DNA from: Persicaria tinctoria
Taxonomy: Eukaryota > Streptophyta > Magnoliopsida > Caryophyllales > Polygonaceae
Length of the DNA: 64,000 nt
Assembly (NCBI GenBank): GCA_037127255.1
Contig: JBANSL010000013.1
Span: forward strand, 64,669,688 to 64,733,687
Direction: 5' to 3'
Each line of letters opens with the position of its first letter. Within the stretch, counting starts at the first letter, position 1. Below the pieces are notes generated by a model. It was given only the letters and a program-made list of their open reading frames with translations. It ran no database searches and was not told the DNA's origin. The translations under genes were made by a program, and so were the position numbers. Of this stretch, positions 20,307 through 32,190 are shown in pieces.

Positions 20307-20742
20307 ACTGTATTTTTCTCAAAGATGAATAACGTCCATTGTTCTACAATGTGGGTCGGCTAAATATAAACCCTAGAAGGAGTTTTTGGCTGAAAATGAT
20401 TAATAAAAATAATAAAAATACTAACTTAAAGGAATTAATAAAATAACCCTAAAAATTTCCTAAAATAGCTTAAGTTGGAAAGTTGCTAAAATAGGAAATA
20501 AAACAAGGGTTCAAGACTTAAGAAACTCGGCTCCAATCTCGGCTTAAGGTGGCTCGGCCACAAGGCCTATACACATGTAACTCTTCAATGTAGGCTCGGG
20601 GAGCTGAAGCGTGCTCGAGAACAAGGCATGACTCACGAATAAGAATGAGTCGCGTTGAAGCTTCTTGGCTCGGGCTCGAGTCATAGCTCCGTCTCCTAAG
20701 ATGATTGGCGTGTCCGGAGGTGTAGAATATGGAACCGCATCA
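20307..20742 (-). repeat. 5' LTR of the CRM-like element (block shared with 2831-3266)
   Basis: Near-identical to 2831-3266 in the same orientation; starts TGATGCGGTTCC at 20742 on the minus strand. In this copy the LTR runs on past 20307, showing the sequence that the copia insertion displaced in the other LTR. Confidence 0.75.
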
Positions 20743-20799
20743 CAAAATAAAACAGAATTATCTGTTGTTGTGCTTAAGTAGTTATCATACTGAATTGTT

Positions 20800-21236
20800 C
20801 GTGTGTGCTGAATATGCTACTGTTGACACATAGATTTTTTATTCTGGGTTGCACCATGCATGCATCTCCCAATAAAAACATGTTTAAAACTTTGAATGAG
20901 CGCATTTCTGGTGATGCCATGTTAGAAGATGATATATCTTTAGAGATAAAAGGTGAGGGATCAGATCCCTTACTCATGCATGATGGTGTTGTGAGGGTTT
21001 TCTCTAATATGAAATATGTCCCTAGGCTTAGAAGGAATTTGATGTCTGAGTCTTGTTTGGAGTTATTTGGTTGCAATGTTAACTCTAAGGATAGTATTTG
21101 TTCATTGCAAGGGTAAAGCTATTTTGAAAGCTAAAAGGGTTAAAGGCTTATTTCATATAGTTGCTTCACCTGATGAGATTAATTCCTTGCATTTTGAGCA
21201 CAACATCAATACAAAAAACCTCTTTTGTGAAGAACG
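20800..21236 (+). pseudogene. copia protease and pre-integrase fragment
   Basis: Plus-strand frame with FFILGCTMHASPNKNMFKT, then LMHDGVVRVFSNMKYVPRLRRNLMS, the classic retropepsin-to-GAG-pre-integrase stretch of Ty1/copia. The expected active-site Asp-Ser of ILDSGCT is missing (reads ILGCT), a clean 6-nt loss. A frameshift near 21095 moves the sequence to the frame reading KAILKAKRVKGLFHI. No gag, integrase core or reverse transcriptase is attached. An isolated dead fragment between the CRM-like LTR and element A. Confidence 0.8.
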
Positions 21237-21280
21237 CGCCTCCACGCGCTCCACCCCCAATTCACCCAGAACCTATATCT

Positions 21281-22096
21281 TGTTGTGAGCCTATTTCGCC
21301 ATGTTTTCTATTTACTTTTATATCGATTTCTGCCTGCATTTCATGCATTTGGGTTAAGAATAGTACAAAATATGTGTAGTTTATGATTATTTGCCAAATT
21401 ATGAAGTCTACACTAGTTTCTGTTTAATTTTGCAGAAATCGAGGCATTTAACATCATTTCGGAGAAAGGACGGAAAGCTCGAAGTCAACTACAGAAAGTC
21501 CAAGGTCAAGGAGCAACGACACCGATACGAATCGAGAAAAGAACAAGGAAAGAGCTATTCAACAAGGCTGGTCGATATCGACCACTTTAGTCGATATCGA
21601 GTAACCCGAGCCCAGAATTCTACACGTAGTTGAGGAGAGTCACTCGAGCAGAACAATCCTACTCGACGTCGAGGAGTTTGGTCGACGTCTAGTACACTCG
21701 ACGAGTCCGAATCCTGCCCGAGGTCGAGTGCAACCCCGGAGGAAAAATCCTACTTGATGTCGAGAAGTTTGGTCGACGTCGACGACAATCCAGTCGAGTC
21801 CGAGCACGAGATCGAGTTGGATACGAGATGATAGAATTGCTTGCAAGAGAAAATATGTGGAATTATATCCATCCATATCAAGATCTATCAAGTCAAGAAG
21901 AATTTATCCACAACTAATTCTAGTTTCCTTTAAAGAATTATTTACTTTATCATAATGTTTTATCTTTATGTTATTAGATAGAAAGTGTTAGATTTAGATA
22001 TAATTATTCCTTCCCATAATATCTACATGGAACATTATAAATAAGGCTTTAGGGTTTGGATCTTAGAATCATCTAAGCCATGCCACAAGAGAACAC
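21281..22096 (+). repeat. element A 5' LTR, first piece
   Basis: Begins TGTTGTGAGCC like the solo LTR at 9463 and follows it through the TCGA-rich U3 (21573-21790) and the TATA box. It stops at the AACAC target site (22092-22096) where element B begins. Confidence 0.85.
22035..22043 (+). promoter_or_regulatory. TATA box of element A LTR
   Basis: TTATAAATA followed by AGGCTTTAGGG, equivalent in position to the TATA box at 10594 of the solo LTR. Element B now separates it from the A leader by 9 kb. Confidence 0.55.
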
Positions 22097-24029
22097 TGTT
22101 GTAGGAGGAAATCGAGTATGCAAAATAGAATGTAAATAAACTAAGGCAAACCAGATTCCGTACCTTGCAAATGATTACAAGACCTCCTCCTGATGTAGCA
22201 GCGGGAAGTCAGGATCGATCCACGAGGAAGCATGTCAGCGGATCCTAGGCAGCGGAGAAATCTCACAGAAGTGGTCGACAACAGGGGTCCTAGATCTCGA
22301 GTACAGTTGCTCGACAGAAGATCGGACAGTCGAACAGCGCAGCAGCAACTCGGCAGTTTTGGTCGATCTCGACAAAGGCTTACTCGAGATCGAGTAGAGT
22401 CGTCGACGTCGGTTTGGCTCTTGTCGATCACCTACACACAAAAGCTACGACGATGCTAGATCGAGAATTAGTAACTCGAGATCGAGGAGTGCTAGTCGAT
22501 CTCGAGGAAGGGCAGAAACTGAAACGAAAGAAAATAAAAACAAGTGCTTTGAGATTTCGAACTAAACTATATGTAAAAGACTTCCAAGATTGGGGTTTGC
22601 ATCAACGATAACCAAGCATGCATAAGGCAGAAATAAAATAGATAATCGTGTAACTTGCATCGAAGGACTAAGCTTTCACCTTTTCCAACAATTAGACAAC
22701 TCTTTCAAGAAACCCTAATTGTCTCTACTGATTTTATGTTTACAATCCAAGTTGTTAACATGGATCTCCATTAGATGGGTAATAACCACATAACAAATAG
22801 TAGATGCTCAAAACATGATAGAAGTCGAATCTTTACCTCAAACACGCAAGGCTATCGTCGGGCTCGCCCAACCCTAGAAGTGGGTGGACTACTCGCGCTT
22901 CATCACAACCTCAGACATTGATTGAAAGGAAATAACTTGCATGAAACTAAATTCAAAACCTTTACAATCCCGGCGATCCAACTCTCGTTGAACGCCAAAA
23001 CCCTAAAACCTATGAACTCCTACACCGTCTATGTGAACTACTTCTCTAACTTCTGAATTCCATTCCTCCTAAAATCAGCCCCATGGGCTTTATTTATAGC
23101 CTTCTAAACCTTTCTATTCAAGGATAGAATAACTCTATCTATATCTAAAGCATTAAAGATAAATAAATGTAACAACATAATTAAATCTAAAAAAGGGAAT
23201 TATATCTAAAAAGTCCTCAAGTGGATAAATCTTCTCCTTCATGATAGATCTTGATAAAATCGGATAGACTCGGCAATCTCCGACCCCAAGGAATCCCAAT
23301 CCGAGTAGGACAACTCAAATCGCGTTACGCGGCTCCGGAAGATTTCCTCGATCTGGAGTAGACTTACTCGATCTCGAGTTGGGGTGTCGTCGACTTCAGT
23401 GGCTCGGCGTCTCGGGTTGCTCTTCCTCGACATGGCTCAGACATTGGCTCCTGGAGTGTTCTCGATCTCTAGGAAATAACTCGATCTCGAGTAAAGGTGG
23501 CTCATCGTCTTGGCTTTCTGGTGTTTTCGAGCAACTCTTCTCGACGTGCTCGGACAGGTGCTCTTGGCTTTGTCGACATCGAGTTGTGGTGTCCGGGTGC
23601 CTAGCCAGGTCGGGTAGTTTCTCCTTGGTATCCTCGGGTGGGCTTCTCCTCGACTCCGGGCATGGTCTTCGGGGCTTTGTCGACATCGAGTAGGTAACTC
23701 CATCTCGAGGAAAGTGCTGGAGTCGGGTTGGCTCGTCTTCAGCTTCTCGACATGGGCTCATCGATCAGTGCAGGCGCCTAGACATGGGTTGTCGATATCG
23801 ACTAACATTGTCGACATCGAGTAGATTTGGGCCTCCGTCCTGATTTCTTGGGTTTCCCCCGAAATGGCTCCATATTCTGCAATATTAAACAGAAACTTAT
23901 GTAGATCTCCATTTCTAACAAATAAACATAAACTACATAAATTCGACATATTCCAAACTCGAAATATGCAAAGTGTATAGAATATGGAACTAAAATATGC
24001 ATAAAGACATGGCTACTTTAGAGACATCA
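22097..24029 (-). repeat. element B 3' LTR (1,933 bp)
   Basis: Minus strand TGATGTCTC to CCTACAACA. TATA box (TATAAATAAA on the minus strand) at about 23089-23098. TCGA-NN-TCGA copies at 22290-22500 and 23340-23830. It lacks a 22-bp TCGA-containing segment present near 30613-30634 in the 5' LTR. Confidence 0.9.
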
Positions 24030-26308
24030 AATCACCCCATACTTAGACTTGCTTGTCCTCAAGCAATAACCAAACAATAACCAAGACCTACAACACATCC
24101 TTCAAGTCTTCGCCCTTGTCATAAGCAACATCTCAAGTAGTAGCAATGTAAGATAAGTGAATTTAACGTCATCACACATATATGAGCGATCCATAGGCAT
24201 AGGCAATATAAATCCAACCTCACAGGGATAATGTGTTTACACTCAACTCTCAATGTGTTTAGGCTATGTAGATCAACTCTCAACTCAATTCCATATACAA
24301 TCTCATAAACATTGCAATTTAAATATAAATCCACTTCGCAACCAATTATGAAAATACAACAAGAATTATCAGGAGGACTTCGCTCAATAGAAGTCTTCAA
24401 AGAAGATTCCATTCGGCGGGGTTGTAATGGGGCTTGGTAAGAAATATAAGGGTATGGAATTATATGGTCATGTGGTGCTTAATATAATTTGGGAATCAAG
24501 ACTCCTAAATCTCCAAGACAACTCAACCAAACCATAACTCTCAATCATATGCATCAACCAAACTCTCCAACTTATCTCAATGAAGTATGTAACCTTTCAA
24601 ACTTCCTCAACCTCTCCAAAGTATGTATCTTGCGAAAATGAAAGAAATAAGGTAAATTTGGCTCATGCACTTTATTCACAATTGCAAACTATATTTTTTT
24701 TCTTTTTCTTTTCTTCTTTTTTTGAATTTTTTTTTAAACGAAAATAAAATAAGAACTAATGGTGCATTTATAGGGTGAGCCAAAAATCCTTTTACATAAT
24801 ATGTATAGCAAGATAAAAATAAAACTAACCCATATCTCAATAAATTTCAACAATCCTTCATACTTAAAATGAAACATAAGCTCATTCCTTCCACAAATCA
24901 TCACTCCAATCCAACTCTAAGTCTTAATTCCCAAATGGGGGTCAGGCTCAATTTGGCTAAGGATAATTTTGTGGAGTTTATAAAAAGTCTCAGGCTAATG
25001 TTCTGGCTTCAAGCAGGGATAATGCAGGGTAGGTAAAGAGAGGATAAAGTTGGCTTAAAAGGTGCCTCAATCATTTAATTCTTATTCACATCAACATATA
25101 AATGTATTGGCTTTGAATAACTATCACAACATTTAGAGATGCATAGGAAGAGTAAATACACTCAAGAAAGCAGAGGGATTTTTTAATTTTCTCCCTATAA
25201 GGCCAAAATTCTCACTAGGACAATTTTTTTTGTTGGATTTCACCTTTAGCTTAGGATCATATGTGCTCAATTTCATCACAAGTTCACAATCCACATAAAA
25301 ATAATTTCGAGGACTTAGGCTAAACCTTCCAAACATGCCATAGGATTTACATGATTAAGTCAATCATTATTCATCATCATAGGACATCTAAGTTAGGGCA
25401 TAAAACTTAAAACAATGCAGAAATTTAAACATGCATATTTTTTTTTCTTTTTTTCGACATTTTCTATTTTTTTATTTTTTATTTTATTTTTTTCTCTATG
25501 CAACTAAAAACAAGACTAAAGTGCATAAAATTTAAACATGAATGCATAATATAAAAATTAAAATTTCACCATGTAAAACCAAAAGCAAGACTAAAACATA
25601 AAGTGATGATAATAAGCCCTTCCCCCACCCCATACTTAAAATATACATTGTCCCCACTGTATAAAATCAAATAAAAACAAGAGTAAATGAAGGAACTCAC
25701 AGACTAATACATCGAGGATGGCAGATCAGTGCATGTCGAGGAAAGGGTCTTAGTCGATCTCGAGTACGATGCTCGATCTTGAGGATGCTTCTGCATCCGG
25801 TGGCTTCTGTAGTTGAGGAGCTTATGGGCTTTGTCGATATCGAGTTGGCCTACACGATATCGAGGAGTTTCTGGGCTGCTCCTCTTCGTCGTTGTCGACT
25901 TGGCCTTCGTCGATTCTGACTGTTTTTCAGGGACTTCTTATTCCACTTTTCGCGATCCTTTTATGCTTGCCGACCTAAAAGTTTTAGATTGCACATAAAA
26001 ACAAGACTTTCCACATGAAGCATTCTAAAACAAAAAAAAAACAAAAAAAAAACCCAAAACCAAAAAGTTCAAAAAGTCCCAAAATTCATAATGTTCTATA
26101 TAAAATGCTCTAGATTTTAGAGTCGCTAGGCCGACTTCTTCGTTTGCGCTCAAGGATCATTAGTGTGGGGCCCGCTCATGCTTGACCCTTCTCCTGGATC
26201 ATCTAGGTCCTGATTGTAGTATGCAAGCTCACCTGACAGGTGGTTGCTTGCATAATCTCTCTTCTCTTTCTTCCTCTTCCTTCCAGCTCTTAATTTTCGC
26301 AGATTCTC
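24030..26308 (-). other. element B non-coding 3' spacer and polypurine tract
   Basis: 2.3 kb, AT-rich, no open frame of note. Minus-strand AAGTATGGGGTGATT at 24030-24044 is the polypurine tract. Minus-strand GGACAATG plus AAGTATGGGGTGGGGG at 25617-25660 is the internal purine signal shared with the Athila element. T/C- and A-rich low complexity lies at 24690-24740, 25437-25500 and 26025-26050. TCGA motifs occur at 25740-25880. Confidence 0.7.
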
Positions 26309-29038
26309 TCACCACGGGGCCTTACCTCCCCTTACATTATTGATAAATTTCTTAATGGACTGAGGGGGAGTAGAATTCATACCTAAACTTACCTTTTCGG
26401 ACCCAAAACAGAAATCTTTGGGCTTGGGGTTAGTCGATATCGAGTATGACTGGTCGATATCGAGTACAGGGACCCCATACTTAGGCTCTTGAAAAGTCTG
26501 TGGCTCAGCAGAGGAAGTCGACGTCGACGAGTCTTGGTCGAGATCGAGTAGTGGTTTAGTCAAGATCGAGGAAGTGTTGTCGACCTCGAGTACGGTGCTG
26601 GTGCTTTCCTTCGTCGATTGCTTAGTCCCGTGGTTACTAATGCTTTTTACCTCTAGCCATGAAATTTCCTCTTTTGCAGGGCCAAAAGAGAAATCTAAAA
26701 CCTCATCGCCTATGGTGAAGGTGAGCGATCGATTCTTTACACTAATTCTGGCATCTGCAGTAGCTAGGAATGGTCTACCAAGAATAATAGGGCTAGTAGG
26801 ATCTTCAGCACAGTCTATATTAAGGAAATCTGCTGGAACAAAGAATTTACCAACCTGGACGGGGACATTCTCTACTATACCTGTAGGGATGACTACTGTA
26901 TTGTTTGCCATGTATAGCTTGGCATCCACGAGCTCTATGCATCCTATCTTTACCTTCCGCCAGATTGATAAGGGCGTGATGCTCATACTTGCTCCTAAAT
27001 CACACAGAGAATCATATTTATATTGTCCAAAACCCACAGTAACAGAAAACTTACCAGGGTCAGGTCTCGTTTCCGGGAAGTGGAGTACTTTGCACTCGCC
27101 TGCGATCTCTGAGATGGATCGCTTCTTGCTCAGGATTTCCTTCAGAAATTTGACATATTCAGGCATCTCTTGCAGGGCTTCTGTAAAAGGAATAGAGACG
27201 TTCAGTTCTTGCAGCATATTAACAAAACGGTTAAACCTACCTGCAGTGGGATCTTTCTGTGCTTTAGAACGGAAAGGCAAGGACTTTTTCTGCTTTGGAG
27301 CCAGATCTTACGTCGGAGGTGTTGCAGAGTCGTCGACGTCGGCTTGCTTCTCCTTGATCTCTACCAGGGGCTTCTCGACATCGAGTTGGTTTGTCGACCT
27401 CGAGTTGTTGGGCTACGCAGTGGAGTCTGAACTTTGTCTATGGTCTATGTCGACGAGAGTTTTATCGAGGTCGAGTAGAGGTTCCTCGAGATCGAGTTGG
27501 TCCTGCTCTGTGTCGAGTTGCTGCTCTGCCTTGTCTTGATGTTTCCTGACCTCTGGCTCGTGTAATTGATGCCCACTTCTGAGTTTGATAGATGCGACGT
27601 GTCCGGGCTTCCCCTTAGGATTTGGTTCTGTTTGCCCAGGGAGCTGTCCGGATGGTCGTGGAATCTGTGAAGTGATTTAACCCATCTGGGTCTCTATTCC
27701 CCTTTTGCAGATGTCCAGTTCTCCAAATTTTGTAGTGATGTTCTGGAATTGGTTGTTGATGGTGCCTTGATTTCGACGCATCTCCTCAAGGATGAGCTGT
27801 AAGTCATCCTTCTTTTGATCCCTTTCTGGATGTCCTGGAGCTCTATAGGGTGGGGGGTTCCTAGGGGGACCTTGGTTCCACTGTGGTTGATAGAACCTTT
27901 GATCTCCCATGTAGCGATTGGGACACCCAGCGTAGGCTACCTCTTCATGTGTCTCTGCCATCCTGACTTGCTCAGTGTGTGGGCACTCAGAAGTGGTGTG
28001 CTGCTGTGATCCGCATTCGATGCAAGGCTGATTGATAGACAGATATTTGACTTGCTTGAGGAGCTTGCGATTCTGGTCTCTGTAGAACTGCTCCCTGACA
28101 TCCGGGTCAATCTCCTTTGATGGCTCATAGAGTGGCATAGATGATGCTGGCCTGGCATAGGAGTTCTCCTCATAGTTTGCAGTAGACCCATATTTGTTAT
28201 CATAATTGGTGAGCTTGTCTAGCACACCCCAGGCGTCAATTGGTGGCATCGTCAGATACTCATAGCGAGTATACTAGTTGATTCTGTCCTTAGTGACTTG
28301 ATCAAGAGAGTTGAAGAAGATCTCCTGAATGACGTAGGGTGGTTGTCCATGAGTAGGGCAAGATCGCAGCAGTTCTTTGTAGCGTTCCCATGCCTTTGCT
28401 AGCGGCTCCCCAGGCTTCTGTTTGAAGGCTGTGATTTTCTAGCGGAGGAGTGCTGTTTTGGCGGGAGGGAAGAATTTGTTCAGGAACTCTTGCTCTACTT
28501 GGGCTCATGTTGTGAGTGATCTTGGTTTCAGCCCTTCAAGCCACTTCAGTGCAGGTCCAGCGAGAGACCAGCGAAAAGCTTTCATCTTGACATATTCCAG
28601 AGTTGTACCTTCAGCAAGAGTACGACACATGTCAAAAAAATTGGTAATATGTTCAAGAGGACACTCATTAAATTTACCATAAAAAGCATTATTTTTAAGC
28701 TTTATAAGAAATTGAGTGCGAATTTCAAAAGAGTTTTCAGGGATTAGAATCGCCGATTTAGGCACGACGAGAGTTGGATGCATATAATCCTCTGCAGTGG
28801 TTGGGAATTGGGCAAGCTCAGCTTCTGCTTGCCTTGCGCGCTCAACTTCTTGTTCCCTTCCTGCTCTCTCAGCGGTGATAGTAACATCCCTTGCGGCTAG
28901 TTCCCTTGTGAGCCTTTCAATCAGTTGTTCTTGTGTTTCTACGGCCGCCATGGCTCTTTGTAGTTTAGTTTTGATGTGTAAAAGGCGTTCCGGTTCGTCT
29001 AAGCCGTCAAACTCAGGTGGTTGACCAGAACGGCGCAT
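26309..29038 (-). pseudogene. gag-pro: element B gag-protease polyprotein (910-codon frame, six nonsense codons)
   Basis: One continuous frame from ATG 29038 with stops at 28505, 28439, 28274, 27677, 27413 and 27308 (lowest base of each) and no frameshift. Gag: coiled N-terminus (QEQLIERLTRELAARD), capsid core (FRWSLAGPALKWL), zinc knuckle CIECGSQQHTTSEC at about 28000-28020, then a Q/P-rich tail ending IKLRSG, the normal Athila gag end. A TCGA-encoded linker (LLDLDKTLVDID and similar, 27310-27510) precedes the protease: LCDLGASMSITPLSIW at about 26990, ILGRPFL at about 26770. A second TCGA linker (26420-26600) follows. The frame ends without reverse transcriptase. Four of the six stops (TGA 28505, TAG 28439, TAA 27677 and possibly 27413) fit single C-to-T or G-to-A changes. 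Confidence 0.88.
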
Positions 29039-29102
29039 ACACCTGTAAAGTAACTCAAAGTAGACATGAGATTTAACTACCTAAGGCGCGAATGATAGCT
29101 TC

Positions 29103-29120
29103 CCCGGCAACGGCACCAAT
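29103..29120 (-). other. element B primer-binding site
   Basis: Minus strand TTGGTGCCGTTGCCGGGG next to the 5' LTR end; tRNA-Asp-like as in the Athila element. Confidence 0.75.
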
Positions 29121-29121
29121 T

Positions 29122-31086
29122 TTTTGTAGGAGGAAATCGAGTATGCAAAATAGAATGTAAATAAACTAAGGCAAACAAGATTCCGTCCCTTGCAAATGAT
29201 TACAAGACCTCCTCCTGATGTAGCAGCGGGAAGTCAGGATCGATCCACGAGGAAGCGTGTCAGCAGATCCTAGGCAGCGGAGAAATCTCACAGAAGTGGT
29301 CGACAACAGGGGTCCTAGATCTCGAGTACAGTTGCTCGACAGAAGATCGGACAGTCGAACAGCGCAGCAGCAACTCGGCAGTTTTGGTCGATCTCGACAA
29401 AGGCTTACTCGAGATCGAGTAGAGTCATCGACGTCGATTTGGCTCTTGTCGATCACCTACACACAAAAGCTACGACGATGCTAGATCGAGAATTAGTAAC
29501 TCGAGATCGAGGAGTGCTAGTCGATCTCGAGGAAGGGCAGAAACTGAAACGAAAGAAAATAAAAACAAGTGCTTTGGGATTTCAAACTAAACTGTATGTA
29601 AAAGACTTCCAAGATTGGGGTTTGCATCAACGATAACCAAGCATGCATAAGGCATAAATAAAACAGATAATCGTGTAACTTGCATCGAAGGACTAAGCTT
29701 TCGCCTTTTCCAACAATTAGACAACTCTTTCAAGAAACCCTAATTGTCTCTACTGATTTTATGTTTACAATCCAAGTTGTTAACATGGATCTCCATTAGA
29801 TGGGTAATAAACACATAACAAGTAGTAGATGCTCAAAACATGATAAAAGTCGGATCTTTACCTCAAACACGCAAGGCTATCGTCGGGCTCGCCCCAACCC
29901 TAGAAGTGGGTGGACTAATCGCGCTTCATCGCAACCTCAGACATTGATTGAAAGGAAATAACTTGCATTAAACTAAATTCAAAACCTTTACAATCCTGGC
30001 GATCCAACTCTCGTTGAACGCCAAAACCCTAAAACCTATGAACTCCTACACCGTCTCTGTGAACTACTTCTCTAACTTCTGAATTCCATTCCTCCTAAAA
30101 TCAGCGCCATGGGCTTTATTTATAGCCTTCTAAACCTTGCTATTCAAGGATAGAATAACTCTATCTATGTCTAAATCTAAATCTAAAGCATTAAAAATAA
30201 ATAAATGTAACAACATAATTAAATCTGAAAAAAGGAATTATATCTAAAAGGTCCTCAAGTGGATAAATCTTCTCCTTCATGATAGATCTTGATAAAATCG
30301 GATAGACTCGGCAATCTTCAGCCCCAAGGAATCCCAATCCGAGTAGGACAGCTCAAACCGCGTTACGCGGCTCCGGAAGATTCCCTCAATCTCGAGTAGA
30401 CTTACTCGATCTCGAGTTGGGGTGTCGTCGACTTCAGTGGCTCGGCGTCTTGGGTTGCTCTTCCTCGACATGGCTCAGACATTGGCTCTTGGAGTGTTCT
30501 CGATCTCGAGGAAATAACTCGATCTCGAGTAAAGGTGGCTCATCGTCTTGGCTTTTTGGTGTTGTCGAGCAACTCTTCTTGACGTGCTCGGACAGGTGCT
30601 CTCGGCTTTGTCGTCATCGAGGAAAGTCCTCGACATCGAGTTGTGGTGTCCGGGTGCCTAGCCAGGTCGGGTAGTTTCTCCTTGGCATCCTCGGGTGGGC
30701 TTCTCCTCGACTCCGGGCATGGTCTTCGGGGCTTTGTCGACATCGAGTAGGTAACTCGATCTCGAGGAAAGTGCTGGAGTCGGGTTGGCTCGTCTTCAGC
30801 TTCTCGACATGGGCTCCTCGATCAGTGCAGGCGCCTAGACATGGGTTGTCGATATCGACTAACATTGTCGACATTGAGTAGATTTGGGCCTTCGTCCTGA
30901 CTTCTTGGGTTTCCCCCAAAATGGCTCCATATTCTGTAATATTAAACAGAAACTTATGTAGATCTCCATTTCTAACAAATAAACATAAACTACATAAATT
31001 CGACATATTCCCAACCCAAAATATGCAAAGTGTATAGAATATGGAACTAAAATATGCATAAAGACATGGCTACTTTAGAGACATCA
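29122..31086 (-). repeat. element B 5' LTR (1,965 bp)
   Basis: Minus strand TGATGTCTC at 31086 to CTCCTACAAAA at 29122. TATA box on the minus strand at 30116-30124. It has one extra TCTAAA repeat (near 30175) and one extra TCGA segment (near 30613) compared with the 3' LTR. Confidence 0.9.
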
Positions 31087-31091
31087 AACAC

Positions 31092-31143
31092 ATAGAGAGA
31101 GAGAGATAGCGAGTAGGAGAGAGAGAGAGAGAGAGAGAGAGGG
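31092..31143 (+). repeat. GA microsatellite inside element A LTR
   Basis: Imperfect (AG)n of about 52 bp placed in the R/U5 region; absent from the solo LTR at the equivalent place. Confidence 0.9.
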
Positions 31144-32071
31144 AGACTTGGAGCCAAGTGCAAGTTTGTGAAGCAAGAGCGGAGTTGGCTTTTTTCGGTT
31201 GTAAGTCTTGTTTGAGTTTATTTAATGCAATTTAGTTCCTTTTTTTTATTGATCAATGAGTTTCTTGATGATGAAGAGCGAGTAGTCACCCAACTTCTAG
31301 GGTCGGGGTGAGCCCGACAGTAGCCATGTAAGGTGATACGATAAAGGTACAATCTTTTGATGCGATTTCGTCTTCTATCCCTATGAGCATGATTCTTTTG
31401 CGAAAGTTGAAGGTGATCCTTGTTTGTGTTATTGAAGCAAAAGTGATCTTAATAAAACTTAGATTAATTATGTGAAAAAGGGTTAGTAAAATTTAGGGTT
31501 TATGCGAAAGCCTCTATTTTTCTATTTGTTAATAACGAAAGTTATTTGATGAAAAAGACATGATCTTTTATACCTTTATGTGTTATTTTGCATGGTTATC
31601 GTTGTGGTATTGAAACCCTGATCTTGGAAGTCTTTAAATTTATTGATTTTATTCCCCGAGTTCGTGTTTGCTTTCGTTTTATGCAATTTAAAAGTTACGT
31701 TTTTATTTCTGTTTTTACTCGATTTCGACTAGAGCTTGTCAACGTCGAGGACTGTTAGTCGACGTCGAGTAGGGTTAGGCGACGTCAGCCAGATTTTTTC
31801 TGTCGTTTTCGTTTATGCTCGTTTCTGTTTTGCAGTTAGTCGACTGAGTAGTCGAGATCGAGTACCTTACTCGAGATCGAGTACTTCCTGAGTCATTTTC
31901 AAGGATTTTTCTGGAACTGAAAAGGCGGGCGCTGACACGCTTCCTCGTGGATCGATCCTAACTGCCTTCTACTACAATGGGAGGAAGTCTTGTGTTTATT
32001 TGCTGAGACAGGGAGTCAGTTTGATTTCATATTTTATATTTATTTTCATACTTGAGCATCCTCCTGTAACA
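31092..32071 (+). repeat. element A 5' LTR, second piece
   Basis: It resumes exactly where 22096 stopped and runs through a GA microsatellite (31092-31143), the GGGTGAGCCCGAC phrase shared with the solo LTR (10850), TCGA motifs at 31725-31880, and ends CTCCTGTAACA. Confidence 0.85.
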
Positions 32072-32077
32072 ATAAAT

Positions 32078-32095
32078 TGGCGCCGTTTCCAGGGA
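32078..32095 (+). other. element A primer-binding site
   Basis: TTGGCGCCGTTTCCAGGG, seven bases after the LTR; tRNA-Asp type with two changes from the usual GCCGTTGCCGGGG. Confidence 0.7.
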
Positions 32096-32190
32096 AGCAA
32101 TCAATCGTGCCCTTTTAAGTTCCTTTTACTCTTATTTTGGCTTTTTAGTTTCTTTTTACTTGTTTCTTTTTATTTTTGTTTCTCAAGTGC

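Larger units (their letters stand above)
2831..20742 (-). mobile_element. old CRM-like (chromovirus) Ty3/gypsy element, split by nested insertions
   Basis: Reading the minus strand: the 5' LTR starts at 20742; leader sequence runs to 19851; a complete Athila element interrupts at 6782-19845; then come reverse transcriptase and RNase H (6762-5758). An Athila/Tat-type LTR and gag piece interrupt next (5757-3488), followed by the integrase C-terminus (3487 onward), a polypurine tract (3268-3279) and the 3' LTR (3266 down to 2831), which the copia end cuts. Both LTRs start TGATG and share the same 436-bp block. Gag, protease, the front of reverse transcriptase and most of integrase are missing. 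The assignment to CRM-like chromoviruses rests on the integrase tail and on pol running into the LTR; Tekay-type is an alternative. Confidence 0.7.
22097..31086 (-). mobile_element. element B: complete non-autonomous TCGA-family element, gag-protease only (8,990 bp)
   Basis: Bounded by the perfect target duplication AACAC (22092-22096 and 31087-31091). On the minus strand: 5' LTR 31086-29122, primer site 29120-29103, a single gag-protease frame 29038-26309, a 2.3-kb non-coding spacer, polypurine tract and 3' LTR 24029-22097. The LTRs differ at about 10 of the first 560 aligned bases, plus two short indels. There is no reverse transcriptase, RNase H or integrase and little room for a lost one, which fits the terminal-repeat-with-gag (TR-GAG) class that must be mobilised in trans. 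It lies head-on against its sister A. Confidence 0.9.
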
